Assembly (NCBI GenBank): GCA_019454045.1
Contig: SKCR01033644.1
Location: 1-64,000, forward strand
DNA length: 64,000 nt
Direction: 5' to 3'
From: Zanthoxylum bungeanum
Lineage: Eukaryota; Streptophyta; Magnoliopsida; Sapindales; Rutaceae
The notes under the pieces were generated by a model. That model made no database searches. It saw nothing but the letters and a program-made list of their open reading frames with translations, and was not told the origin of the DNA. Below are positions 10,501-22,265 of this stretch, one piece after another. The position numbers and the translations under genes were made by a program. Every line of letters starts with the position of its first letter. Within the stretch, counting starts at the first letter, position 1.

Positions 10501-13500
10501 ATGGCTAGTGGAAATATCACGGTACCAGTCGATCATGGTGAGAAACCGGAAAAGTTTGGTGGAGCAAACTTTAAACAACGGCAGAGCAAAATGCTATTCT
10601 ATCTGACAACACTGCAGTTGGCTAAGTACCTCAAAGATCCTCCGGGTTCTGTGGAGGGAGAAACAGAAAAAGCCAAGCAACTGCGAGAAGAGACATGGTC
10701 GTCAAACGATTTCTTGTGAAAGAATTACCTATTGGGAGGACTTGACAATACCATGTAATGTATACCAAGACATGACTTCTACGAAGATTCTTTGGGAATC
10801 TCTCGAGAAGAAGCACAAAACCGAGGATGCCGGACAGAAGAAATATATCGTGGGTAAGTTCCTAGACTACAAGATGGTAGATTCAAGGACGGTGATGTCT
10901 CAGTTGGGTGAACTTCAGTTAATCATTCATGAAATATTGGATGAGAGAATGAAACTCAACGCGACGTTTCAAGTTGCCACAATCATTGAAAAATTACCTC
11001 CATCATGGAAGAACTTTAGGAGTTATCTGAAACACATAAAAAAAAGATGAGTCTTCAAGACCTTGCAGTTCGATTGAGGATCGAAGAGGACAATAGGAAG
11101 TCCGAGAAGGCCAGCTACAAGACTATGGAGTCTAAGGCTAACATCGCCGAGGGTGGAAAGGGTAGCAAAAAGAGAAATAACAGTGGAGATGATTCTTCTT
11201 AAGCAAATAAGAAGTTCGAGGGGAAATGCTACATCTTTGGAAAAAACGGGCACATGGCAAAAGACTGCAGAAATAAGAAGTCTCAGGATAAAGGCAAGAA
11301 AAAGAAAAATGAGGCCCATGTCACTGAAGATGAGTAGCTAACTGATGAGATCTCAGAGATGAATCCCTCAGCAGTTATAACAAAAGCGAACTTGGTTGGG
11401 AATCTGAGAGAATTGTGAGTAGACACTAGGGCTACTCGTCATATCTGTGCTGATAATAAGATGTTTTCCTCGTATCAGAAGGTCGATGGTGGCGATCATT
11501 TGACAATGGGAAACTCGTCTACCTTTAGCATGGTTGGACAAGGCACAGTGGTTCTGAAGATGACATCCGGAAAGGAGCTTACATTGAAGAATGTTCTGCA
11601 TGTTCCTGATATTCAGAAGAACTTGGATCCAGGCTCTCTCCTTAGCAAGAATGACTTTAATCTTGTATTTATTTCTGACAAGTTTGTACTGTCTAAAAAT
11701 GATATTTATATAGGAAAACGATACCTCACTGAGGGCCTTTTCAAGTTCGATGTAATGACTGTTAATCGGAACAATGCTAATAATAAAACTACATCTTCCG
11801 CTTATGTTATTGAGTCACAAAATGTATGGCATGAGATGTTAGGATATGTTAATTATGATACAATGTGTAAATTAATTAACATGGACCTTATACCTAAATT
11901 TACAATTGATAACCAACCTAAATGTGAGACATGTGTTGAAGTAAATATGCATAGAGCATCATTTCATTCCATAGAATGAAGTTTTGAACCCTTGGAATTT
12001 ATACACTCCGATGTGTGTGATATGAATATTGTGCAAACAAGAGGTGATAAAAAGTACTTTGTCACTTTTATCGATGATAGCACAAGATTATGTTATGTGT
12101 ACTTGCTGAGGAGTAAAGATGAAGCTATTGAAAGCTTCATACATTATAAGAACGAAGTTGAAAATCAACTTGGCAAAAAAATCAAAAGAATCAGGAGTGA
12201 TAGATGAGGTAAATATATGTCACCATTTGGTGAATATTGTTCCAATCATTGAATTATTCATGAAACTATTGCTCCTTATTCGCCTCAACAAAACGGGATT
12301 GCTGAACACAAAAATCGAACATTGAAGGAAATGATTAATGCCATATTGACAAGCTCTGGTTTACCCCAGAACTTGTGGGGGGAAGCCTTGTTTTCCGCCA
12401 ACTACGTTCTGAACAAGCTACCTCACAGAAGATTGGACAAGACATCATATGAATTGTGGAAAGGTCTGTACCTTCCTACAAATAACTGAAAATGTGGGGG
12501 TGTCTAGCCAAAATGATGGTTATTAAACCTAAGAAGGTTAGAATAGGACCCAAGACTGTTGATTATATATTCATTAGATGTGCTCACAACAGTAGTACGT
12601 ATCGATTCTTGGTACATAAGTCGAAAATTCCTGACATCAATCCAAACATGATAATTGAGTCGAGGGATGCGATATTCTTTGAAGAGACATTTCCTTGTAA
12701 GGAAAGACAAAGAACAGAGTCTCTCAAAAGAACTATTGATACTGTCAAAGGCAGTGATCAGGTTAAACAAGAATCAGATCAACATTAAAATGCCGAGAAA
12801 ATTGAACATAGACGTAGCAAAAGAGCTAGAATGTCAAAGTCATTTGGACCCGATTTTCTAACATAGTTGTTAGAAAATGAGCATCAAGCTATAAAGAAGC
12901 AATGTATTCATCGGAGGCACCTTTGTGGAAATAGGCTATCAACAATAAGATTGATTCCATCCTACAAAACCATACTTGGGAGTTGGTTGATCTTCCTCTA
13001 CGTTGTAAGCCACTGGGCTACAAATGGATATTCAAACGAAAGATAAAACTGGATGGATCAATAGATAAGTACAAAACAAGACTTATCTTACAAGGTTATA
13101 GACAAAAAGAATGCATTGATTACTTTGATACTTAGTCACCAGTGACTCGTATCATGTCAATAAGGATATGTCATTATGTATCTCTACGTAGACGATATGC
13201 TGATAATTGGTAGTAATTATGAGATGATTCAATCTACCAAGAAAGTATTGACCAGCAAATTTGATATAAAAGAATTAGGAGTAGCTGATGTGATCTTAGG
13301 AATTAAGATTTCCAGAACATCAGATGGGTATTTATTATCTCAGACTCATTATGTTGAGAAGATACTTGAGAAATATAATAAAGGAGATTTAAATGTGGCA
13401 AGAACTCTTGTAGACCTAACTCTTCATTTATCAAAGAATACTGGCTCAAGCGTATCGCAATTAAAGTATTCGAGAATCATCGGAAGTCTGATGTATCTCA

Positions 13501-14135
13501 CAAATTGCACATGACCTGATATCGCTCAAGCTGTAAATAGGCTTATCAGATATAGGAGCAATCCAGGACATAACCACTGGAAAGCCATAGTAAGAGTTTT
13601 GAGGTATATGAGAGAAACTTCAAAATATGGTATGCATTATAAGAGATATTCTGCTGTTCTAGAGGGATACAACGATGCTAACTGGATATCTGATACAGTG
13701 AATTCCAAATCTACGAGTGGATTTATTTTCACACTTGGTGGTGCAGCCGTGTCATGGAAATTCTCAAGGTAAACATGTATTGCATGGTCTACTATGGAAT
13801 CCGAATTCATAGCATTAGACAAAACAGCGGAAGAAGCGGAATGACTTCGAAATTTCCTAAAGGATATTCCAAATTGGCCCAAACCAGTGCCATCGATAAA
13901 CATACATTGTGATAGTCAATCTACTATTGGGAGAGCCCAAAATACAATGTATAATTGTAAGTCTCGACACATACGTTGTAAACATAATACCATACGACAA
14001 CTGCTCTCAAGTGGCATAATTTCGATATATTATGTCAAATCGAATGAAAACCTAACAGATCCACTTACTAAAGGTTTACCTAGAGAGCAAGTTGAGAAGT
14101 CATCGAGGGGAATGGGCTTGAAGCTTATAAATTAA
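10501..14135 (+). pseudogene. Copia gag-pol polyprotein, degenerate
   Basis: Starts MASGNITVPV, a typical copia gag start. Gag continues with a frameshift near 10718 into 10742-11050. The zinc knuckle at about 11225 reads CYIFGKNGHMAKDC, so its second Cys is lost. The protease motif near 11420 reads DTRATRHIC instead of DSGATRH. Integrase follows with a WHEMLGY zinc-binding start, the VDDSTR-type core (FIDDSTR) and stops at about 11980, 12205 and 12488. RT fingers remain near 12990-13160 but jump directly to YVDDM at about 13180, a deletion of the palm entry region. RNase H ends with DPLTKGLP near 14080. Confidence 0.9.
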
Positions 14136-14698
14136 GAATTGTCACTGTGGAAACCCAACCTAGCTGACTGGAGATCCCAAGATCTAGGTTAAAAAGGGAC
14201 AACTGAAACTTTGTGCAATTCAAAACAAGCACTGTAGAGTTTTATACTTTTTCCCATTCCTGTAATGACGCAGAGTGCTGTTTGTCAAGGTTAGGATAAA
14301 CTAAAGCTTTTAATGATCACTATATTAGGAGAAGAGTCCTAATGAGGGTAAAGGTAAATTACCTCTTTATAGTAGATCATCTATTTCAAGTAAGAAGTGA
14401 GGCCGCTTCCATGAGAGTTTTTAAAGGCTGAATTCCCTAAAGGACTTGATGAATCTATGACCAATATTCATGGCCGAAATGAACACAACAGTAGAACGAG
14501 AAATGGTTGAAGTAAAGTTGTGTGTTGGCAATTGTTTTGGTTTACACCAATGGCAGAACAGTTTAAGACTATGGTCACTGATTTGCCAAGTAATCCGATT
14601 GTCATTCACTAGAAAAGGTTCAAGGCGAAAGATATCTATTTCGATGCAGTTTTATTTCACAGAAACTCTCTTAAGTGTCTGCATTAAAATTAGAGAAT
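14136..14698 (+). other. 3' untranslated region of the copia element
   Basis: Non-coding sequence between the RNase H end and the 3' LTR. It includes the direct run-in to TGTTGT at 14699, but no clear polypurine tract is visible. One short open frame here lacks any family signature. Confidence 0.55.
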
Positions 14699-15295
14699 TG
14701 TTGTAAATTCTCTAAATATGTAGTTTAAGTGTAGGAGAGACATGTCTCTTAAAAAGTGCATTATGAGAAATGCACAAGTTCAAGGGACATGTCCTCTAAA
14801 TTGGAAGAACACACCTCTAGGCCCCAAAAGGCATAATGAATGGTTATAACTCTTAGGAGAGTTACACCCTAAGCCAAATGATGCCCACAAAGGCACCCTT
14901 TCATGCCTATATAAGGGGGTGCTTAGGTTTATTCTCTCCAATCAGAATTTCCTACATTTTACAAGTCTTCATTTAGAATAAGAGAGTCAAATTAAGAGAG
15001 AGTTTTCAACCATTTTGTCATTGTTCAAGTTCTTGTTAAATGAGTTTCCCTTCTATAAGAAGCATCTAAGTAATCCTGGGAGAGCGTTAGCCACAAAACC
15101 ATCCGTAGAGCACCGAAACGGGGCTAATAAGTTCTTAAAGACATAGACAACTCGGTTTGGATCTCAGTTTCGTCATCATCTTCTACATTTTCCAGGTTTT
15201 TCTATGTTTATGATTTATGTTCATTTTGACATATTAATATAGAATTGATTGATTGATGCATGTTAATTTCATTTGATAGCACTTATTTACCAACA
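14699..15295 (+). repeat. 3' LTR of the copia element
   Basis: 597 bp, TGTTGTAAAT...CCAACA, with TATA-like GCCTATATAAGG near 14905. It is followed by the ATGCA target duplication at 15296-15300. It carries one promoter unit where the 5' LTR has two. Confidence 0.92.
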
Positions 15296-15300
15296 ATGCA

Positions 15301-15678
15301 AACTTGAAATGCGTATATAGACTTTCAAGTCATAAGTTCAAGACTCATCGAACACATATACAATTACAAATCAATCCATAGACCCTCGAATACTAAGATT
15401 ACAATCATACATATCCACAACCACAATCACACACGAATAACCTAGAAAAAACCGTGTGAGACCAAATGGGAGCTGAAATCCAATCTTTGTTTTCTGAAAA
15501 ACATGGGCCGTACTCGAAATCATTGGCCCAGCTGAAATCCGACGAAATCTATTAAAATACCCGACCCGGATCTTCTTTTTTAAAGCGTTTAGATTTGGAT
15601 GTCAATTCAATTCAATTAAATCCTTGGAGCTCTGAAGAAGAAGTCCGAGATTGGAAGCTACTGGAGAATAGAAGAACG
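15301..15678 (+). promoter_or_regulatory. Putative promoter and 5' leader of the small host gene
   Basis: Lies between the copia element and the first credible start codon. An upstream in-frame ATG at 15595 would add 28 residues (MDVNSIQLNPW...). That extension lacks the membrane-protein character of the rest, so I treat it as leader. No clear TATA box seen. Confidence 0.35.
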
Positions 15679-16609
15679 ATGATATACCGTAAGTGGAGTC
15701 TGCTAACGGGTCCAGTGGCCATAATGGGCGGAATCGTGGGTGCCGTGATCGTCGCCACCTACGCTTTCGTTGAGAACGTAAATTCTTATTCCCTATTATA
15801 AACCGTAGCTTTTAGATCCGTCGATGGAATTTTCTTTTTATTAGTTAATCTTCATATTTTGAGTGTTCTACGAACTGGGTTATTAGCTATCTAGTGATAT
15901 TTAGTTCTGATTTAATCCGATATCATTTACGAGAAAGTTAGGGTTTTGAACCTTCATACCAGACTGTTAAATTGTGAGTTCACGTATCATGAAATTGCTG
16001 ATTCAATATTAAAATAATAATAATAATAATGAAAGTCAGAAGAAATGCTAATTGTGATTTATAGATCATTCTTCATAAATTATTTGCTCTCCGTCCATGA
16101 TTCTTTTGATGATAAACTTGGTGTTGAATTTATGGCCTCCAATATTTATGATGCATCATCTAACTAGGCTTGATGTTGTAATTAGAAAAGTCATTCAAGG
16201 ATTTGGTGGTTGTCACTATCCTATTCAATTTACTTTTTATTTTGATTAGGCTTCTATTATTCTAATTTCCAATTTTTGCATTGTAAGAACTCTATACCAT
16301 ATGCCTAAAATACCCGTAATCTAATGGTATCTTTGAATGATCCATTATTGTGATGAATTTGAATAATATGTAAGACTGCTCTGAGTATCTCTTTTATGTT
16401 TATTCAGTTTCATTCCCACAACTGCGTAACTAGAAGTCCTACTTTATGATTTGTTTTTATGTAGTTTCTATAGAAGACTGCATTGAAAAGCTACTAATAT
16501 TTTCATAAGGATTCTGCTTTATCTAATTTCTTGTCAACATCTTCCTATATTCCAGGATCCATTCGTCAAACAGGAGCAGAAGAAGTCAGATGCATCATCA
16601 ACCAAGTAG
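15679..16609 (+). CDS. Small single-pass membrane protein, two exons (exon 15679-15777, intron 15778-16555, exon 16556-16609)
   Basis: The first exon encodes MIYRKWSLLTGPVAIMGG followed by a hydrophobic stretch and AFVEN. It ends at a GT donor (GAGAAC/GTAAAT). A 778-bp intron ends TATATTCCAG, and the second exon reads DPFVKQEQKKSDASSTK then TAG. The phase is 0 on both sides, giving a 50-residue protein with one membrane segment (about residues 8-29) and a lysine-rich hydrophilic C-terminus. The layout suggests a small organelle inner-membrane protein, possibly mitochondrial. I associate this sequence type with small conserved plant proteins of unknown role but cannot name one. An alternative start at 15595 gives 78 residues. 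This is the only gene here that looks host-encoded and intact. Confidence 0.75.
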
Positions 16610-18699
16610 AATGAATGAAGAGCATTCTGGCTGCGGTTCCAAGTTTGTCTGATGTCATGTCTCTGTTTGTCATGGTTTTTGGACCAAAAAGATTTTTGAC
16701 CTGCTGGTTGGTATATGTATTTACAGTTTAAGAAATGTTGAAATAATACCCAATTCGAAGATTCTTGAAAGTTGAATCTGAAATTCGAGTCTCTGCCTTT
16801 CTTGTATACGAGTCATGAGTCTGACTTCAATGTTAAAGCTGGTTTTAGTTACTAAATTTATGTTTATATGGTTGCTAAGATTGCCCTTCTTGCTTCAGAC
16901 ACAGATCTTAGGGAAAAACATTTCTCAGCTATGAGTTGATTTTGTAACAGGTGCTAAAGAAAAAAAGTGGTGAATGTTTCCTTAAAGCTTCAGTAGCAAT
17001 TGGATGTGTACTGACTGCTGAGTAGGGATGGCAATTCTCCTTTCAGTAACTCATCCATCTTCCCATAATCCAGACTAAATCATGTTCAAACTCGCAGAGT
17101 ACAATGCAAGAGAAGTTACAGAACAAACATAACAGAGAAGAGAACAATTGCAGGGCAAGGTTAACTTGTCAGGTTGTGATGGATCTTATGTAGGATGGTA
17201 GTGGGTAGAGTTTGGTGTAGGTTTGTCATTACCAAATCTGCACTCGTATATGTAAATAAATTACCAAACGCGTACCATATCCGCTACAAGTTTTAATTTT
17301 CATTACCAAACCAACCTCTGCATATAAAAATAAATTATCAAATCCGCGCTGGTACTTAATTGATTTTTTGCGGGTTTTTTAAAATATTGAAGTCCATGCT
17401 CTTAATAATAAATCTTTTTAATTAAATATTGATATATTTTCATAACATACAAAAAAGAAAATATTTGACAGTTTATAAATTATGATACATAAATAAAAGT
17501 TTAAAATATTTATAACAATTATATTCATGAATTACTAGTTGAATATATTTCATTATGTTAAATTCGTATCATCAAAATTGTTAAACCATGACCAAAAGCA
17601 ATTCAAAAATTACGAGTTAGTGAGTCCTTTGATATGATAGTTTTTTTCCCCTAAAAATTTAAAACAAAAAAATTAAGTTTATGGGTAGCAAATATCCGCT
17701 GTGGATATTCGTTGGTTCTGTTTAATTATCAAACCCGCAACAAGTTCTGTTTTAAATTTCCAAACCCGCATCAAATTCACTTAAATTTTTGCCAAATCTT
17801 ATTATTACGGGTAATTTTTAAGAATTTATAAATTTACGGGCGAAATTACCGGCGTTTTTGATAACAGAACTTTAGAAAATAAGTGGCTGTGGGGTCTAAA
17901 TATATCTGAAGATGCACCTACCTGTCAAGGAGATCTTTTATTATTACAAAGTTTGATGCTGAGTACCTTGACAACTACGCTTCTTCACATGCACCCGAAA
18001 GTAGATGAGTCATATCACTAATCAAATCACAAGAAAATTTGTCTCAATCAGTAATCGCTGTTCTAAAAAAAACAAAAAACAAAAAAACAAAAAAGACATG
18101 AAAATTTGAACAAACAGATAAATACTTGTCACGACTCTGGATAACTCTTAAAAAGCAGTTGTCTAACCAAGTGCCAGCTATCCTTCATAAATAAATCAAC
18201 TTTATGATTAATTAAGAATTGAATATCTCGAATATTGTTAATTGCTGTGCCATTTCCTGGTAGAATCAAACGAATGAATTATTAGGATCAATTATCATCC
18301 CAGCTTTAAAACGACACATGGCTGTAGCTTTCACTTAAACTTATAAGCTAATAAATTTCAAAATTTCCCGGGCTGAGAGTGCAAGCCAATGACTGCACGA
18401 GAAACAGAATCACCGATAAAGGCCCACCATTTATTCCTCGTCAAATCAAGAAATCACTTGGGATTCGCAGTCCCGTTGATTCCACTTTCCGTAAAGGTAG
18501 ACAGAATTAAAGTCGGCAACGGGGTCATGATAAAAATACATTTCGATCACGTTTTGGTTTATAAAAATTTCATCTCATCTCATGAAAATCATTCAAAATT
18601 TTCCTATCCCATTTTTAAAACAGAATAAAATTTTTTTATCTTGAATCTCATTATAAACGAGATGAAATATTGTTAGGACGGAATGGCCAACTCTAATTA
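16610..18699. other. Intergenic DNA, including a degenerate hAT-like repeat
   Basis: The 3' flank of the small gene, followed by non-coding sequence. At 17027-17040 TAGGGATGGCAA resembles the terminus of many plant hAT elements. From about 17210 to 17860 repeated AACCCGCA/GCGGGTTT-like blocks resemble hAT subterminal sequence. No partner terminus was found. The remaining short frames (for example 18389-18628) show no family features. Confidence 0.4.
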
Positions 18700-18897
18700 G
18701 AATCAGGCCTCCCATTCTTCATACAATTCTGAAGACCTTCATGGAAACCCCGCCACCAAACCACCCATTCTGGGCCGCGGCGCAGGTAAAACCACCGGCT
18801 GTCCCAGACTCTTACAAGAAGTGCACCCCCTGAATTTGAACCCAGAACCTCAAGGTGAGATCCTGGACCCTACACCACCAAGCCACACCCCTTGGGG
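18700..18897 (-). mobile_element. tRNA-derived SINE (minus strand)
   Basis: Read on the minus strand from 18897 the sequence begins CCAAGGGGTGTGGCTTGGTGG, containing a pol III A-box-like TGGCTTGGTGG (about 18875-18885). About 35 bp later comes GGGTTCAAATTC, a B-box-like motif (18832-18843). Box order and spacing fit a tRNA-derived SINE head. The 3' end is not sharp; I set it near 18700 by composition. No target duplication was identified. Confidence 0.5.
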
Positions 18898-19153
18898 ACG
18901 ATATGACATGTAACATGGTTGAGCCTAAACATGTTCTTATAGTTTATAAGTAGTACCATAAGGGTTTTTAGGTAGAACTTGCAATCCTTGATGCTAATAA
19001 CACTAATAACAAAGTCACGAGGGGCTATTGTTTGGATTTGCAATCCACCGTTTTCTGTGCCAAATCAAATAATATCATGTTAGTTTTGTCATTTGATATA
19101 AATAGCATCAAAGTCAGCTTACCTAACAAATGTGCCAATGAGATGTTGGACCC
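18898..19153. other. Short intergenic spacer
   Basis: No gene or repeat recognised between the SINE and the degenerate LTR. Confidence 0.3.
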
Positions 19154-19569
19154 TAATGAATATTAAAAAATATACATTTAATACAAGATAAATTAATCAT
19201 TTACACTTATAATTTCATTAATCATCTTAACTTAGCATAATTGTGAAATAATAATTAAATTTATGTTTTATATATGTTTATTGTGATTTTTATCTTATGT
19301 AGGTAAAATACTACTTTAGATGCTCAACAGAAAAATGGACATAAAATCTGGATTTTCAAGCCCCAAAAATCCAAAAGAGCGTGACAACTAGATTCAATTC
19401 AGATTTGGAAAACATTCATTGTGTTTAGATTGACAACAAAATGAGCTTATAATATTTAGCCACACATGTATCTTATTATTATTATAATATATATAATATA
19501 TTTTGGAGGTCCCACCAATTTTTTTTATATATATAACATTATATATATTATTTTGGAGGTCTCAAAAAG

Positions 19570-19623
<54 letters not shown>

Positions 19624-20300
19624 AGAATAAAATAATATTATATAAAAATATCACAAGAGGCCAATCCACCAAACATTTGCATGCAACATGCAAGTTGCAT
19701 GCAAATTGGAGGAGAGGTGCTGAAACACCTATTTTTCCCTCTACTTTCTCCATATTTTCTTTCTGAGAATTTTATAAAGAGTCATAACTCTTATGTATTT
19801 TATTTTTCAATCTTTATTGTAATTTTTTTTTCTTTTATTAATAAAATTATGTGTTTTTATTCAAATCATGAGTAGCAAATTTATTTCCAACTGAGACAAA
19901 AGGGTGAAGCTTTTGATATAAAAATATAAATAATTTTTACTTATGTTATAAAAATAGATTGTGTTATTTCCCAATTAATATTTGTATTTGTATTATTTCT
20001 CATTTTTGTGTGATTCTTAACTTTCTATAGACAACCTCTGGATTCACCATCGTGGATCTATATTGACTAGCACAAACAATAGTTGAACCTACAATTTATG
20101 TTTTTATTTATTTACTATATTTTTATTATTTATTATTTTATTAGAGTCTTGACTCTCTGTAGCAGTTCCTGGATCTACCGTAGATGATCTATATTGATTA
20201 TCACATATAATACTTAAACCCCATAATTTTTTTATTTCATGTTTATTTAATTTATGCACTTTTATCATTTATGGTGGAGTCTTGACTATAGACACTGTAT
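19154..20300 (+). repeat. Degenerate Athila-like LTR related to the F LTR
   Basis: 19154-19330 matches the start of the F LTR (2932-3130), including the ATTTCATTAATC and GTGATTTTTAT blocks, although the terminal TG has become TA. 19750-19930 matches the F LTR near 3590-3760. Between them lies a TA microsatellite (about 19573-19618). The right end is uncertain. Probably a solo or truncated LTR. Confidence 0.5.
19573..19618. repeat. (TA)n microsatellite
   Basis: An almost pure TA run of about 45 bp inside the degenerate LTR. It produces Tyr-Ile repeats in translation that are not a protein. Confidence 0.85.
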
Positions 20301-21911
20301 TTTTATGCATAACCAAATGATAAGTCTTTTACGGGGACGTTCTCTAAAAATTGAGAAATTATAAGGATGAATGCTATGAAGGAAAGGATCTTCAGGGAAT
20401 ATAGCCCAAAAGCCAGCCGAACATCACCTATGTTCGGCCTATATTCTCTCTAACCAGGACATTCGACCGAACATGACTTGAAAATCCTATATCCGGCCAG
20501 ACATAACACAACAATAACTGAACAAGCAGATTATCAGTTACTGAAATTAAGAGATCTGATTATGTCCAGCTAGATATATAATTCAAATCTAACAACCGGA
20601 TGAACATGTATCGAGTTGTCAGCACACATGTAAAATTCAAATAGCTGGAATCACATGCTTGATTACATCCGACCCGATGTATGTCTCGAAATGTAAATCC
20701 GATCGGACATAATTTGAGTTGTTTTGGAGGTTTTGAATGAAAACCATTCGAGACAGATTAGAGGAAGAGAGGGGATTCTGCTCTTTTATTCCTTTTTTAG
20801 ATTCACCCTCACACTATAAAAATGGAGTCTCCCTCCACAAAACAATTTGGATCCACCCTAAAGAATCCCTTCAAAAATATTATGAAACAATAAGAGAGAA
20901 AGTGAGAAGTAAACACTCATCTTTGGAGTTCTTTCTCTCTGGTACGAATCCAAAAACAACTCAAACTTTAGAAATGGTCTTCAGAGCCACTATATACACA
21001 AAGGTAAGACCTGAGGGCACCATTTTAATACTTATGAATTTTATAATTTATGTTATCAAAACAATATCTTCGGCAGGACATGTACACACATCCGGCCGCC
21101 TATAAATATGTTAGGCCATGTTTACTGCTTTCCCAAGTTAATTATATGATTGGTTACTTTTATGTTATTCGCGATTATTCCTTTATGCATGTTTTATTGT
21201 TTCCTTTTACTACTTTAGTTGGTGATATTCATGTGTTTATTTACTGTCTAAGATAATATGCATGATATGCTCTATTTACTGAGCAATCCATGAAAGATGT
21301 CTATCCATACTCGTCATATGTCTCATCGAACATGTATAATATCTGGCATCATGATCCCTATGGTTTATAGAATGGAAACCTGGACGTATGTTTCATAGCC
21401 GATTCCAAATGGACGACAATATGATTTACACTCGGGATATAACTCCACGTACTATTAGGATATGACCATTTACGAAGATCGGATCAGTTTTGATTATTTA
21501 TGCCATGTCTTGTTTGTTGATAGTTAATCATATATTATTCTGTTGTAAGCATGCCTCTGTTTCTTTGGATTATCTGTCGTATAATGCATGTTTTCTTATT
21601 TTTATTATTGTTCCAACCCATAATAGTTGTGCTACATATTACTTCATCATATGAACATGATTCTGGGTTCCTGCCCACGATACAACTCCGACCAGTCATA
21701 TAAGTCGAACCAGATATATATATTATATATGTATATCCAAACGGGCCTCTTCGAGGCCAGGCCGATGAGGGGCATAACATGTCCCTGTGAGTATGTGATT
21801 GTACTATTGATTTCCGGCTTTCTTGTCATTGGTATGTCATCTTATAGTTATTATGGATGCTAATTTATTACCTATGTACAAATCCGTAATTATTTGGTTT
21901 ATACATATATC
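20301..21911. other. Unassigned LTR-like or transposon-flank DNA
   Basis: No coding domain recognised. A TATA-like box at 20815-20822 (TATAAAAA) is preceded by CT-rich promoter-like sequence and followed by a GT-containing leader. Together these resemble an LTR promoter. A 122-codon open frame at 20737-21105 overlaps this promoter-like region and has no family signature. The hAT element interrupts this sequence at 21912-21919. Confidence 0.35.
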
Positions 21912-21919
21912 CATGTAAT
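21912..21919. repeat. hAT target-site duplication, left (CATGTAAT)
   Basis: CATGTAAT occurs directly left of the hAT terminus and again at 24947-24954 directly right of it. Eight bp is the duplication length expected for hAT elements. Confidence 0.93.
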
Positions 21920-22265
21920 TAGACCCGGCCGGCGGTTCGGTTCCGGTTCGGAACCGAACCGAACCGGCCGGTTTTCGGTTCCACAAGTGTTGAACCGGAA
22001 CCTAAAACCGAACCGGAACCGAACCGTTCGGTTCCGGTTCCGGTTCGGTTCGGTTCTTTTTTTTTATTAATTAAATAAAAAAATTTATTAATTAAAAAAA
22101 ATGAGATTAAATTTATAAATAAATAAAAAATTATTACATTGAAGAGCTTGAGCTTAAATTTTTTAAAATTTAAGTTGCCTACGTATCCTCCAAGGGTGAG
22201 AGGAATCAAAGCTCACGTAGTTCCATTACAAGTTTAAGACATATCCCCTTTGTAAATTATAATTT

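Larger units (their letters stand above)
8848..15295 (+). mobile_element. Ty1/copia LTR retrotransposon, complete but decayed
   Basis: The element spans from the 5' LTR (TGTTGTAAAT...CCGACA) to the 3' LTR (TGTTGTAAAT...CCAACA) with a perfect 5-bp target duplication. Domain order gag, protease, integrase, RT, RNase H is the copia order. A leader of nearly 1 kb separates the LTR from gag and carries 52-bp tandem repeats. About 560 bp of non-coding sequence separates RNase H from the 3' LTR. It is not autonomous: gag is frameshifted, protease and zinc-knuckle residues are lost, and much of RT is deleted. Confidence 0.92.

Noticed and set aside
17027..17860. Second hAT element starting TAGGGATGGCAA
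   Set aside because: No inverted partner or target duplication was found; left as a possible degenerate fragment.
19503..19766. Tyr-Ile-rich open frames on both strands
   Set aside because: They are translations of the TA microsatellite.
20737..21105. 122-codon frame at the promoter-like region
   Set aside because: It overlaps a TATA box and leader-like sequence, and has no recognisable domain or second copy.
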